This document shows, in pieces, positions 16,342 through 25,067 of a DNA stretch of 35,292 bases. The notes under the pieces are model-generated. The model was not told the origin of the DNA, made no database searches, and saw nothing but the letters and a program-made list of their open reading frames with translations. The stretch is from Mycolicibacterium septicum DSM 44393 (lineage in GTDB: Bacteria; Actinomycetota; Actinomycetes; Mycobacteriales; Mycobacteriaceae). Within the stretch, counting starts at the first letter, position 1; every line of letters starts with the position of its first letter. Location of the stretch: assembly GCF_000455325.1 (NCBI RefSeq), contig NZ_HG322951.1, positions 1,700,041 through 1,735,332 of the forward strand, given 5' to 3'. The position numbers and the translations under genes are program-made.

Positions 16342-19300
16342 GTGGATGTAGGCCTATATGAATCCCTGCTGACGGAGCGACTCAACCATGCTCTGGCGCA
16401 GCGGCCCGACCTTCGGCCAGAGTTCAGCACTGTCGACGACGCCGAGCAACCGATCACGATCGCACGGCATCTGACGCCGCTGATCGAACGGCAGCTGAAG
16501 GCGGCCGGTAGCCCCGAGGCACGTGCGGCGCTGCTGCGCAACATCCTTGGAGTGCTTGGCGATACCGATGCGCAGCAAGAAGTGTTGCGTCAGGACAATC
16601 CCGCGAAAATCCTTCGCCTGGACGCCGTAAGTCCGAAAACCCTCGGCACGGTCCAACTCCCACGTCCCGCGACACCGTTGTCTGACGCCGCGCTCATGAC
16701 GAACGCCCGCAATGAGCCGACGCTGGCGGCAGAGTTGCGGGCCGAGCTGGGCAGCGCAGACCACGTCGACCTGCTGTGTGCATTTGTGAAGTGGCAGGGT
16801 CTGCGCTTGCTGGAACGTGAACTCATCGAACTGCGTGAACGAGGCGTGCCGCTTCGGGTCATCACCACCACATATTTGGGGGCCACGGACGCCCGCGCCC
16901 TCGATGCCTTGGTCAACGATTTCGGCGCTGAGGTGCGGGTCAACTACGAGACTGACCGAACCCGGTTGCACGCGAAGGCATGGCTGTTGCGGCGCAACAC
17001 CGGGTTCCACACCGCGTATGTCGGCTCGTCCAACCTCTCGCATGCCGCGCTTGTCGACGGTCTGGAATGGAATGTGCGGCTCTCGGCGATCTCCACCCCA
17101 CATCTGTTGGACAAGTTTCGTGCGACGTTCGACTCGTATTGGGAGAATCGCGAATTCGAGCTCTATCGCCCTGCTGAAGATTCAGAGAAGCTCAGGCTGG
17201 CGTTGGAGGTGGCCTCCGGTAAGAAGCAGCGGGACCCGTTGGCGGTCACGCTGTCCGGGCTGGAGGTCACCGCCAAGCCGTATCAAGCCGAACTGCTCGA
17301 ACAACTGGACGCTGAACGCGTGCTGCATGATCGCCATCGCAACCTGATTGTGGCCGCCACCGGTACTGGAAAGACCGTGATCGCCGCGCTGGATTACCGC
17401 CGGCTCGTCCGAGAAGTTCACGGCCGCGACCTCACGCTGCTGTTTGTTGCGCACCGTAAGGAGATCCTGCAACAAGCGCGTCGGATGTATCAGGAGGTGC
17501 TTACCGACCCCCTGTTCGGTGAGTTGCTGGTCGATGGCGATCAACCGACCCGCTGGCGTCATGTGTTCGCCAGCATCCAATCCCTCACCGCGGACCGGCT
17601 TTCCAGCATTGAGCCCAACCACTTCGACATCGTGGTGATCGACGAGTTCCACCACGCCCAGGCCGCGTCCTACCGCCGCTTGCTGGACCACATCGCGCCG
17701 GCGGAACTGCTCGGACTCACGGCGACACCGGAACGTGGTGACGGTATCGACGTGCGGGCATTCTTCGGTGGACGAGTGGCTGCTGAACTGCGGCTGTGGG
17801 ATGCGCTTGAGCAGAACCTGCTGTGCCCATTCCACTACTTCGGCATCCACGACGGCACCGACTTGGAAACGCTGCAGTGGAAGCGCGGCGGCTACGACCT
17901 GGCAGAGCTGAACGAGATCTACACCGGCAACGACGCCCGGACGCGCATCGTGCTTGATCAGCTCCAAGACAAAGTCGCCGATGTCGGAGCGATGCGGGCG
18001 CTCGGCTTCTGCGTGAGCGTCGAGCATGCCCGATACATGGCCGACCAGTTTGTCTCGGCCGGCATCGCGGCCCGAGCCATCGTTGGACTCGACGATTCTG
18101 CCGAGCGGCGCACGACCCTGGCTGCGCTCGGCAACCGCGACATCAACGTGCTGTTCACGGTCGACCTGTTCAACGAAGGCCTCGACATCCCACTGGTCGA
18201 CACCGTGCTGTTCCTGCGGCCCACCGAGAGCGCGACCGTGTTCCTCCAGCAACTAGGGCGCGGCCTGCGGCTTGCACCCGGCAAGACTGTGTTGACAGCG
18301 CTCGACTTCGTGGGTCACCAGCGCAAAGAGTTCCGGTTCGATCAGCGGTTCCGAGCGCTGACTGGGCTGGGCCGTAAGCAGCTGGAAAAGCAAGTCAAGG
18401 AAGGGTTTCCGTTCCTGCCGTCGGGCAGCCAGATCGTGCTGGACACTGTGGCCCGGGAGCTGGTGCTGGAAAACGTGCGCCAGCAGGTATCGCCAAAGAA
18501 GGCTGTCTTGGTATCCGAGATTCGGGCGCATTCCGACGACCGACTGGCGTCGTATCTGGACGAGTCGGGCCGCGGGCTCGAAGACATTCTGCGGACGGAC
18601 CGGTCGTGGACCACGCTGTGCCGAGACGCCGGGAAACTGGGGGAGCAACGCGGAACCAGGGAAGCCGACCTGATCAAACGAGTGAAGGCGTTGGCGCACG
18701 TGGACGACCAGCGTCGCTGGAAGGCCTACAGCGGGTTCCTGCAGGATTGCCAAGCTGAGTACGGTGTCACCGAGTCCCGGTTGGCGGACATGCTCTTCTA
18801 CTCGTTGTTTCCCAACGGTGGTGGGTTCGGCAGTGTCGCAGAAGGACTCGGTGTTCTTCGCGGTGAGGCGGTAGCTCAGGAGATGCGCCAGGTCATCGAT
18901 ATCGCGTTCGATGCTGCCCATCGCAGCACCTATGGCCTGTGGAATATGGGTGAAGAATTCACGGACGTGCCCCTGGCGCTGCACGCCAGCTATTCGCGGG
19001 AGGAGATCCTGGCAGGGCTGGGCTTCGCATCTCAGAAGCGGACGCCGAGCACGATGAGGGAGGGCGTCGCGTGGTGCCCGGAAGTCAACGCTGACGCGTT
19101 CCTCATCACGCTGAAGAAATCCGACACCGACTACTCGCCGACCACCATGTACCGGGACTTCGCGCTGAGCACGGAGTTGTTCCACTGGGAGTCACAGTCC
19201 ACGACCTCGGCGGCGTCACCGACCGGGCAGCGTTACATCCATCACCGTGAGCGCGGGTCCCACATTCTGCTGTTCGTCCGCGAGACCAGGACCAATGCGC

Positions 19301-19440
19301 TCGGGGCCGCGCCGTACATCTTCCTGGGGCCGGCGAACTACGTGTCGCATGAGGGCGATCGGCCGATGGCGATCACGTGGCGCTTGCGTCAGGCAATGCC
19401 GGCGCAGGTGTACTTGGGGGCGCGGGCCGCGGTGGTGTGA
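16342..19440 (+). CDS. PLD-domain / superfamily 2 helicase / DUF3427 protein
   Basis: The 1032-residue multidomain protein starts with a short leader (VDVGLYESLLTERL) typical of this family. A phospholipase-D-like domain follows with LHAKAW (His210, Lys212) and GSSNLS (228-233), probably a nuclease. The SF2 helicase has Walker A ATGTGKT (339-345), DEFH box (434-437), motif III GLTATP and motif VI QQLGRGLR (636-643). The final roughly 160 residues match DUF3427 (SPTTMYRDFALS through RYIHHRERGSHILLF). Such proteins are frequent in defence islands and are thought to act on DNA; the exact role is unproven. I chose GTG 16342 because of the -10 box 6 nt upstream and the family-like N-terminus. In-frame starts at 16243 and 16285 would overlap the divergent gene. 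Confidence 0.85.
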   Translation: MDVGLYESLLTERLNHALAQRPDLRPEFSTVDDAEQPITIARHLTPLIERQLKAAGSPEARAALLRNILGVLGDTDAQQEVLRQDNPAKILRLDAVSPKTLGTVQLPRPATPLSDAALMTNARNEPTLAAELRAELGSADHVDLLCAFVKWQGLRLLERELIELRERGVPLRVITTTYLGATDARALDALVNDFGAEVRVNYETDRTRLHAKAWLLRRNTGFHTAYVGSSNLSHAALVDGLEWNVRLSAISTPHLLDKFRATFDSYWENREFELYRPAEDSEKLRLALEVASGKKQRDPLAVTLSGLEVTAKPYQAELLEQLDAERVLHDRHRNLIVAATGTGKTVIAALDYRRLVREVHGRDLTLLFVAHRKEILQQARRMYQEVLTDPLFGELLVDGDQPTRWRHVFASIQSLTADRLSSIEPNHFDIVVIDEFHHAQAASYRRLLDHIAPAELLGLTATPERGDGIDVRAFFGGRVAAELRLWDALEQNLLCPFHYFGIHDGTDLETLQWKRGGYDLAELNEIYTGNDARTRIVLDQLQDKVADVGAMRALGFCVSVEHARYMADQFVSAGIAARAIVGLDDSAERRTTLAALGNRDINVLFTVDLFNEGLDIPLVDTVLFLRPTESATVFLQQLGRGLRLAPGKTVLTALDFVGHQRKEFRFDQRFRALTGLGRKQLEKQVKEGFPFLPSGSQIVLDTVARELVLENVRQQVSPKKAVLVSEIRAHSDDRLASYLDESGRGLEDILRTDRSWTTLCRDAGKLGEQRGTREADLIKRVKALAHVDDQRRWKAYSGFLQDCQAEYGVTESRLADMLFYSLFPNGGGFGSVAEGLGVLRGEAVAQEMRQVIDIAFDAAHRSTYGLWNMGEEFTDVPLALHASYSREEILAGLGFASQKRTPSTMREGVAWCPEVNADAFLITLKKSDTDYSPTTMYRDFALSTELFHWESQSTTSAASPTGQRYIHHRERGSHILLFVRETRTNALGAAPYIFLGPANYVSHEGDRPMAITWRLRQAMPAQVYLGARAAVV

Positions 19441-19480
19441 TGAAGTCCGCACATTCGATCAACTACGTGAGCAACTGTTA

Positions 19481-19549
19481 ATCGGATTAACGATTGACAT
19501 ACCGAGGAGGGGTTAGTACCGTTGCCCATATGTCAATCGTTAATCCGAT
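19481..19549. promoter_or_regulatory. Perfect 21-bp inverted repeat bracketing the restriction-operon promoter
   Basis: The arm at 19481-19501 (beginning ATCGGATTAACG) is the exact reverse complement of 19529-19549 (ending TTAATCCGAT), with a 27-bp spacer. The left arm contains TTGACA (19494-19499). TACCGT (19517-19522) lies 17 bp further on, 7 nt before the ATG at 19530. The right arm covers that start codon. The left arm is extended into a second palindrome GTTAATC-G-GATTAAC (19477-19491). This is the layout of an operator pair flanking a leaderless core promoter. Confidence 0.75.
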
Positions 19550-20072
19550 GCACAGTGGATTTGTAAACAAATGCGCTTCACATGTTGTAGGGTCTCTTCC
19601 ACGTAAGAACCACGCGCTGCGTGGTCGTCGACTGGTAGTTGTCGACGTTGAGAACGTGGTGGGGGGTGCCGTGCTCGTACCAGGCAAAGCCAGCGATGTG
19701 CGCGGCCGGATCGATGGTGCGATCAATCTGAAACCCCGAGACCAGATCGTTATCGGAACCAGCCACGTAGGTCTGCTCGCCACGGGTGTGGGCTGGCCAG
19801 GGCCGCGCATCGTGGTGAGGTCCGGTGAGGATGGAGCTGATCTCGCCCTTCTCGAAGTGCTCCTTGATGAGCGAGTCAATGAGCGGTTTGAGGAGGTAGT
19901 CGTTGTGTCTGGCGACGCCATCTTTGCCGACGCGGTCGCGCGCCTCGGTGAGTTGGGGGTGACAGTGACGGTCGTTGCACGGCGTGAAGCGTGCGCGAGG
20001 CGACTACGCTTCGCTGCTGCCCGAACGGTATACCTGCGGGGCGCGGCCGATGGATTGGGAGGTGCTGCTTGA
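19530..20072 (+). CDS. NYN-domain (PIN-like) protein heading the type I restriction operon
   Basis: The 180-residue protein has a NYN-like core. LVVVDVENVVGG (about residues 32-43) supplies the first acidic site, GEDGADLALLEVL the second, and VVVVSGDAIFADAVARLGELGVTVTVVA the third with the following strand. These acids are arranged as in metal-dependent NYN/PIN RNases. No extra domain is visible. The ATG at 19530 follows a leaderless promoter and lies inside the right arm of the 21-bp inverted repeat; a longer frame from 19494 begins inside the promoter. Its TGA overlaps the next gene's TTG start, so translation is coupled. A nuclease acting on RNA, perhaps as an abortive-infection effector, is inference from fold and context. 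Confidence 0.75.
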   Translation: MSIVNPMHSGFVNKCASHVVGSLPRKNHALRGRRLVVVDVENVVGGAVLVPGKASDVRGRIDGAINLKPRDQIVIGTSHVGLLATGVGWPGPRIVVRSGEDGADLALLEVLLDERVNERFEEVVVVSGDAIFADAVARLGELGVTVTVVARREACARRLRFAAARTVYLRGAADGLGGAA

Positions 20073-22078
20073 CCCAAAATGACGACGGCCTGGTTTCCCC
20101 TAGTGATATCGCGGACGTCGCAGCAGTGTCACGTGCAGCGGTAAGTAATTGGCGAAGGCGGGGGAAGAACTTTCCACAGCCGGTCGCCGGCACCGCCAGT
20201 AAACCACTGTTCTCGAGGGCGGAGGTTGACGACTGGCTCGAGCGTCACGCTAGCAGGACCAAGAATGAGTCACTTCTTCCGTCCTCGGCAGATGGCCTCG
20301 GCATGCGTGTCTGGGCCGTTCTCAACACTCTTCGCGGAAGCCTCACGGCCGAGGCTGTCGCCGAGCTTGTATTGAATCTGGCCGTAGCTCGAAAGGCTGG
20401 TGCCCCTCTGCCTTTCGAGGCTGAGGGCGTCGATCCGTCTGCCTTGATGCAGTTGGAGCGAGTATTGGATGAGATACCCGTATCCAAACTGGCGGAAGTG
20501 GTCGACTTCTCGCTGGCGCGACTGGCTAGGTCGCAGGGGAAAGTCGGTGCCGAATTCGGATTTGTGGGATCGCGCACCACTACGATGCTGGCGAAGCTGG
20601 CGGCGTCCTGCAAGGGTGGCGTGCTTTATGACCCGGCGTGCGGAATTGCCGCAGCGCTCGTTGAGGCAGTGGAACGTGGTGCCAGCCCCGACCGGATTGT
20701 CGGACATGACATTAGCATTCGAGCACTTCACATTGCCGAGCAACGAGCTGTTCTTCACGGTATTGACCTTGAGTTGACGCGTACCAACGTGCTGACTGAA
20801 GATGCGGATCCTTGTCTTAGGGCTCGTACTGTGATCCTCGAGCCACCGTTCAGCCTCAAGTGGGACGCACCCGAACGGCTGATGGACCCAAGATTCGACT
20901 TCGGCCTACCTCCACGATCAAACGCTGACACCGCCTGGCTGCAACATGCGATTGCCCATCTCGATGACGACGGGCGAGCATACGTGTTGGGCCCTGTTGG
21001 CACCCTCTTCCGGGGCGGTGTGGAAGGGCGAATTCGTACCGAGATGATCCGTCGAGGATGTGTTGAAGCGGTTGTCGGGCTGCCCGGAAAGCTCTTGCCG
21101 CACACCTCGATCCCCTTGGCATTGTGGGTGTTGCTTCGACCGTCGGATGTTCGTCCGAATGAAACTGTCCTGCTAATCGACGCTTCCAGAGCGACGGCAC
21201 CCGAAGACAATGTCGCCGACTGGCTTACGAGGTCCGAAGCACGGGATGGCGTTCCTTGGGTAGATGTCACCGTCGCCGACTTGATCGACGAGGATTCGGT
21301 CCTACTGCCGCAGCGTTGGGTCGATCGCACCGACAATCACCCCGAGGATATCGCGGGGAACTACTTGGCGAGTTGGGCGGCGATCAGGGAAACCGTGCAC
21401 AACCTCCAGTCGGCCGTCACGCCTACAGAGGTTCTACGCAACCCCTCCAAACCGCGGGTGCTGACGGTGAGCAACTTGATCGACCAGAACGTACTCGAGC
21501 TTCGGATGGGTAGATCGAAAGATCGGTACGTTGACGCACCTGACACGCTGCAGAACCGTTTCGCGACGGCCTCCGATGTCCGTGACGGAACGCTGCGGAA
21601 TGCCGGCCTGTGCACTTCTTTCCATGACTATCCGGAGCTCACACAACGTGGGGACGTCCTGGTAACAACGATGAACACCGTGCGGGCCAGAGTTGACGAC
21701 GTAGGTGGGCACCTCCCGTCGACAGGCGTCTACCGGCTTCGGGTGTCCAACCGGGAAGTGCTCTCCCCGGAGTACCTCGCCATCGTTCTGGCTGGCCCGT
21801 GGAACGAACGGTTCCAGGGCGGAACCACAATCCATCGCGCACCCATCAAAGAACTCGAGGTGCCGCTGGTTCCGCTAACTGAACAGCAGGAAATCACTGA
21901 GGCGATGCGCTCGGTCCACTCGGTTCTCGCCGGGTCTGCGCGCCTTGAAGACAACGCGCGCAGCGCCGCTGCTGCCATGCTCGATGCTCTGCGTTACCAC
22001 GTAGCGCTGCTGGAGCCGGCTGGTGCACTTGGTACCTCCGTCCAGAATGGCCGCGAAGAGTCCAAGGAGAACAGGTGA
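20069..22078 (+). CDS. HTH-methylase-TRD fusion with degenerate methyltransferase motifs
   Basis: The 669-residue protein opens with a MerR/AlpA-like HTH (SPSDIADVAAVSRAAVSNWRR, about residues 9-31) and a short wing (SRAEVDDWLERH). An N6-adenine-methylase-like core follows (about 150-410). At motif I it has DPACGIAA (188-195) instead of DPACGTGG. At motif IV it has EPPF (258-261) instead of NPPF/NPPY, so catalysis is doubtful. The last 200 residues look like an HsdS target-recognition domain (RGDVLVTTMNT, then IKELEVPLVPLTEQQEI). The start is TTG 20069: GGGAGG lies 6 nt upstream and TTGA overlaps the NYN stop. It may be a DNA-recognising regulator or sensor rather than a modifying enzyme; this is inference. 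Confidence 0.8.
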   Translation: MTQNDDGLVSPSDIADVAAVSRAAVSNWRRRGKNFPQPVAGTASKPLFSRAEVDDWLERHASRTKNESLLPSSADGLGMRVWAVLNTLRGSLTAEAVAELVLNLAVARKAGAPLPFEAEGVDPSALMQLERVLDEIPVSKLAEVVDFSLARLARSQGKVGAEFGFVGSRTTTMLAKLAASCKGGVLYDPACGIAAALVEAVERGASPDRIVGHDISIRALHIAEQRAVLHGIDLELTRTNVLTEDADPCLRARTVILEPPFSLKWDAPERLMDPRFDFGLPPRSNADTAWLQHAIAHLDDDGRAYVLGPVGTLFRGGVEGRIRTEMIRRGCVEAVVGLPGKLLPHTSIPLALWVLLRPSDVRPNETVLLIDASRATAPEDNVADWLTRSEARDGVPWVDVTVADLIDEDSVLLPQRWVDRTDNHPEDIAGNYLASWAAIRETVHNLQSAVTPTEVLRNPSKPRVLTVSNLIDQNVLELRMGRSKDRYVDAPDTLQNRFATASDVRDGTLRNAGLCTSFHDYPELTQRGDVLVTTMNTVRARVDDVGGHLPSTGVYRLRVSNREVLSPEYLAIVLAGPWNERFQGGTTIHRAPIKELEVPLVPLTEQQEITEAMRSVHSVLAGSARLEDNARSAAAAMLDALRYHVALLEPAGALGTSVQNGREESKENR

Positions 22079-23577
22079 CGACTGACAGGATCACATTGCC
22101 GGAACTCGAGCAGTACCTCGGGAAGGCAGCAGATCTGTTGCGCGGCAGCATCGACCAGGCTGATTTCAAGGCCTATATTTTTCCGCTGATGTTCTTCAAG
22201 CGAATCAACGACGTCTACGCCGAGGAGTTCGCGGAGGCGCTAGCCGAGTCCGATGGCGATTATGAGTTCGCGGCGTTCGCCGAGAATCATCGCTTCGCCA
22301 TCCCCGGAGGCAACCTGTGGTTCGATGTTCGCAACCACACCGAGAACATCGGCAGCGCGCTGCAGACAGCCTTTCGCGAGATCGAGAAGGCCAACCCCGA
22401 GACTCTGTACGGCATCTTCGGCAACGCCAACTGGACCAATAAGGACAAGCTGCCCGACCGCAAACTCGCCGACTTGATCGAGCACTTCTCCACGAAGATT
22501 CTGTCAAGCGCGAACGTCACGCCCGACGTGTTCGGCAATGCGTACGAATACCTCATCAAGCGGTTCGCTGACCAGTCGAACAAGAAGGCCGGCGAGTATT
22601 ACACGCCGCGCTCGGTGGTTGGACTGCTGATCAACATCCTTGATCCGCAGGAGGGCGAGAGCGTGTACGACCCGGCGTGCGGAACCGGCGGTATGTTGAT
22701 CGAGGTTATTGAGCACGTCAAGTCTGCTGGTGGTAGCCCAAAGACATTGTGGGGTAAGCTATTTGGGCAAGAGAAGGTACTCGCGACCTCTGCGATTGCC
22801 CGAATGAACCTTTTGCTGCACGGCGTCGAGGACTTCAAGATCATTCGTGAGGACACTCTGCGCAACCCGGCCTTCTACACCGGAAATCATCTGGCACAGT
22901 TCGACTGCGTCGTTGCTAATCCGCCTTTCTCACTGAAGAACTGGGGCGAGGGTGAATGGGCGATCGATAAGTGGGGTCGCAGCCAACTTGGCGGTGTCCC
23001 GCCAAAGGGGTACGCAGACTGGGCCTGGGTCCAGCACATGCTCACCTCCGCCAACCCCAACACCGGCCGCGTCGCGGTAGTCCTACCGCAGGGCGCCTTG
23101 TTCCGACCGGGCGCCGAGGCTCGCGTCCGCACCCACGTGCTCAAGGCCGACAGGATTGAAGCAGTCATCGGACTCGCTCCGAACCTGTTCTACGGCGCCG
23201 GTCTCGCCGCGTGTGTGCTGATCCTCCGCCACGCCAAGCCCGCGGACCGCAAGGGCAAGGTGCTCTTCATCAACGGCGAGGACCTGATGAAGAAGGGCCG
23301 CAACCAGAACACCCTGGAACCCGGGCACTCCCAAGAACTGTTCGAGGCGTACCGCGGGTTCATGGACATTGACGGCCGCGCCCGCGTCGTGGGCCTCGAT
23401 GAGATCGAGGACAACGACTTCAACCTGAACATCCCGCTGTACGTAGCCCCTGCAGACGCCGGCGAGAAGCTCACTCTCGCCGAAGCGCTCACCAACCTCG
23501 GAGCCGATCATGCCAGGGCCACTGAGACTCGCGCTGCACTGGAAGCGGAGCTGGCCAAGTGGGGGTTGAGCGCATGA
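22075..23577 (+). CDS. hsdM: Type I restriction-modification M subunit (first copy)
   Basis: The 500-residue adenine-N6 methyltransferase is the modification subunit that works with HsdS and, for cleavage, HsdR. It has the HsdM N-terminal helical domain (LPELEQYLGKAADLLRGS, then FPLMFFKRINDVY). Motif I DPACGTGG starts near residue 199, and motif IV NPPF near 282, both intact. GTG 22075 overlaps the preceding stop (GTGA) and has AAGGAG about 7 nt upstream. It is followed by a second full-length HsdM, with a stop/start overlap. Whether the two act as a heterodimer or alternate in the M2S complex cannot be told from sequence. Confidence 0.92.
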   Translation: MTTDRITLPELEQYLGKAADLLRGSIDQADFKAYIFPLMFFKRINDVYAEEFAEALAESDGDYEFAAFAENHRFAIPGGNLWFDVRNHTENIGSALQTAFREIEKANPETLYGIFGNANWTNKDKLPDRKLADLIEHFSTKILSSANVTPDVFGNAYEYLIKRFADQSNKKAGEYYTPRSVVGLLINILDPQEGESVYDPACGTGGMLIEVIEHVKSAGGSPKTLWGKLFGQEKVLATSAIARMNLLLHGVEDFKIIREDTLRNPAFYTGNHLAQFDCVVANPPFSLKNWGEGEWAIDKWGRSQLGGVPPKGYADWAWVQHMLTSANPNTGRVAVVLPQGALFRPGAEARVRTHVLKADRIEAVIGLAPNLFYGAGLAACVLILRHAKPADRKGKVLFINGEDLMKKGRNQNTLEPGHSQELFEAYRGFMDIDGRARVVGLDEIEDNDFNLNIPLYVAPADAGEKLTLAEALTNLGADHARATETRAALEAELAKWGLSA

Positions 23578-25067
23578 CCAAGCAGATCAGCCAACGCGAG
23601 CTGGAGTCGTATTTGTGGGGTGCGGCCATCGTGCTACGGGGCCTCATCGATGCCGGCGACTACAAACAGTACATTTTCCCGCTGGTCTTCCTGAAGCGGA
23701 TCTCCGACGTCTTTGACGAGGAGCACGACGCCGCGATGAAGACCTACGGCGACGAGGAACTCGCCAACCTTCAGGAGAACCACCGCTTCGCCATCCCTGA
23801 TGGCTGCCATTGGGACGACATCCGGTCCGTCACAGAGAACATCGGAGCGACCGTGCTACAGGCGATGCGAGCGATCGAATCTGCCAACCCCGAAACCCTG
23901 CCCGGCGTCTTCGGCGACGGAGATTGGGGCAACAAGAACCTCTTACCCGACTCCACCCTGGCGGACCTGATCGAGCACTTCTCCACCAAGACGTTGTCGA
24001 TCGCAAACCTGCCGGAGGACGAACTCGGCAACGGTTACGAATATCTGATCAAGAAGTTTGCCGACGACTCCGGCCACACCGCCCAGGAGTTCTACACCAA
24101 CCGGACACTCGTGCACCTGATGACCCTCATGCTCGAACCCCAGCCCGGCGAATCAGTCTACGACCCGACCTGCGGCACCGGCGGCATGCTCATCTCCACC
24201 GTCGCCGAGCTCAGACGCCACGGAGAGGAGTGGCGCAGCGTGCGGCTCTACGGCCAGGAACTCAACCACGGGACCTCGGCGATTGCGCGAATGAACCTAT
24301 TTCTCCACGGCATCACCGACGGCCACATCGTCCACGGCGACACCCTCGCCCGTCCCGCGTTTCTCAACAGGAAAGGCGCCCTGGAGACCTTCGACGTGGT
24401 GCTCGCTAACCCGCCCTACTCCATCAAAGCATGGAGCCGTGACGTCTTCGCGAAAGATCCCTACGGCCGCAACATGTGGGGCGTCCCGCCACAGGGCCGC
24501 GCCGACTATGCCTTCTTCCAGCACATCGCCAAAAGCCTCGACCCCAAGACTGGTCGCGCCGCCATCCTTTTCCCGCACGGCGTGCTCTTCCGACGCGAGG
24601 AGACGACAATGCGCGAGGCGCTGGTGAAATCCGACCTCATCGAGTGCGTTCTCGGACTGGGCGCCGGGCTGTTCTACAACAGCCCGATGGAAGCCGTCGT
24701 CGTCACTTTGCGTGCCACCAAGCCCGCCGATCACAAGGGCAAGGTGCTATTCATCAACGCGGTCAATGAAGTCGCCCGCGAGCAAGCACAGTCGCTCCTT
24801 CGCGACACTCACAAGCAAAAGATCGTTGATGCTTACCGCAGGTTCACTGATATCGACCAGTTCGCCGCGGTTGCGACCATCGATCAAATCGCTGGCAAGG
24901 ACCACAGCCTCGCCATCCCGCTGTACGTCGTGGGAGCGAGGGCCGCTGAGACAGGCGAGCAGGTCGATGTCGCCGATGCCGTCGCCGACTGGCGTGCCGC
25001 GGCTGGGGCATGCGACACCGCTATCTCCGAGGTACTCGCTCTGCTCCGAGCGGAGGTGACGGCGTGA
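23574..25067 (+). CDS. hsdM: Type I restriction-modification M subunit (second copy)
   Basis: The 497-residue adenine-N6 methyltransferase is paralogous to the preceding gene over its whole length (ELESYLWGAAIVLRG, FPLVFLKRISDVFDEE, LIEHFSTKTLS). Motif I DPTCGTGG is near residue 197 and motif IV NPPY near 279, so both are catalytically complete. The similarity is clear but the sequences differ at many positions. This suggests an old duplication or separate acquisition rather than a recent tandem copy. The ATG overlaps the previous stop (ATGA). Its own stop overlaps the HsdS GTG, so this copy is the one directly coupled to the specificity subunit. Confidence 0.92.
   Translation: MTKQISQRELESYLWGAAIVLRGLIDAGDYKQYIFPLVFLKRISDVFDEEHDAAMKTYGDEELANLQENHRFAIPDGCHWDDIRSVTENIGATVLQAMRAIESANPETLPGVFGDGDWGNKNLLPDSTLADLIEHFSTKTLSIANLPEDELGNGYEYLIKKFADDSGHTAQEFYTNRTLVHLMTLMLEPQPGESVYDPTCGTGGMLISTVAELRRHGEEWRSVRLYGQELNHGTSAIARMNLFLHGITDGHIVHGDTLARPAFLNRKGALETFDVVLANPPYSIKAWSRDVFAKDPYGRNMWGVPPQGRADYAFFQHIAKSLDPKTGRAAILFPHGVLFRREETTMREALVKSDLIECVLGLGAGLFYNSPMEAVVVTLRATKPADHKGKVLFINAVNEVAREQAQSLLRDTHKQKIVDAYRRFTDIDQFAAVATIDQIAGKDHSLAIPLYVVGARAAETGEQVDVADAVADWRAAAGACDTAISEVLALLRAEVTA

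Noticed and set aside
19481..19549. 21-bp inverted repeat as transposon ends
   Set aside because: Only 27 bp lie between the arms, with no transposase or target duplication. The position on a core promoter fits an operator better.
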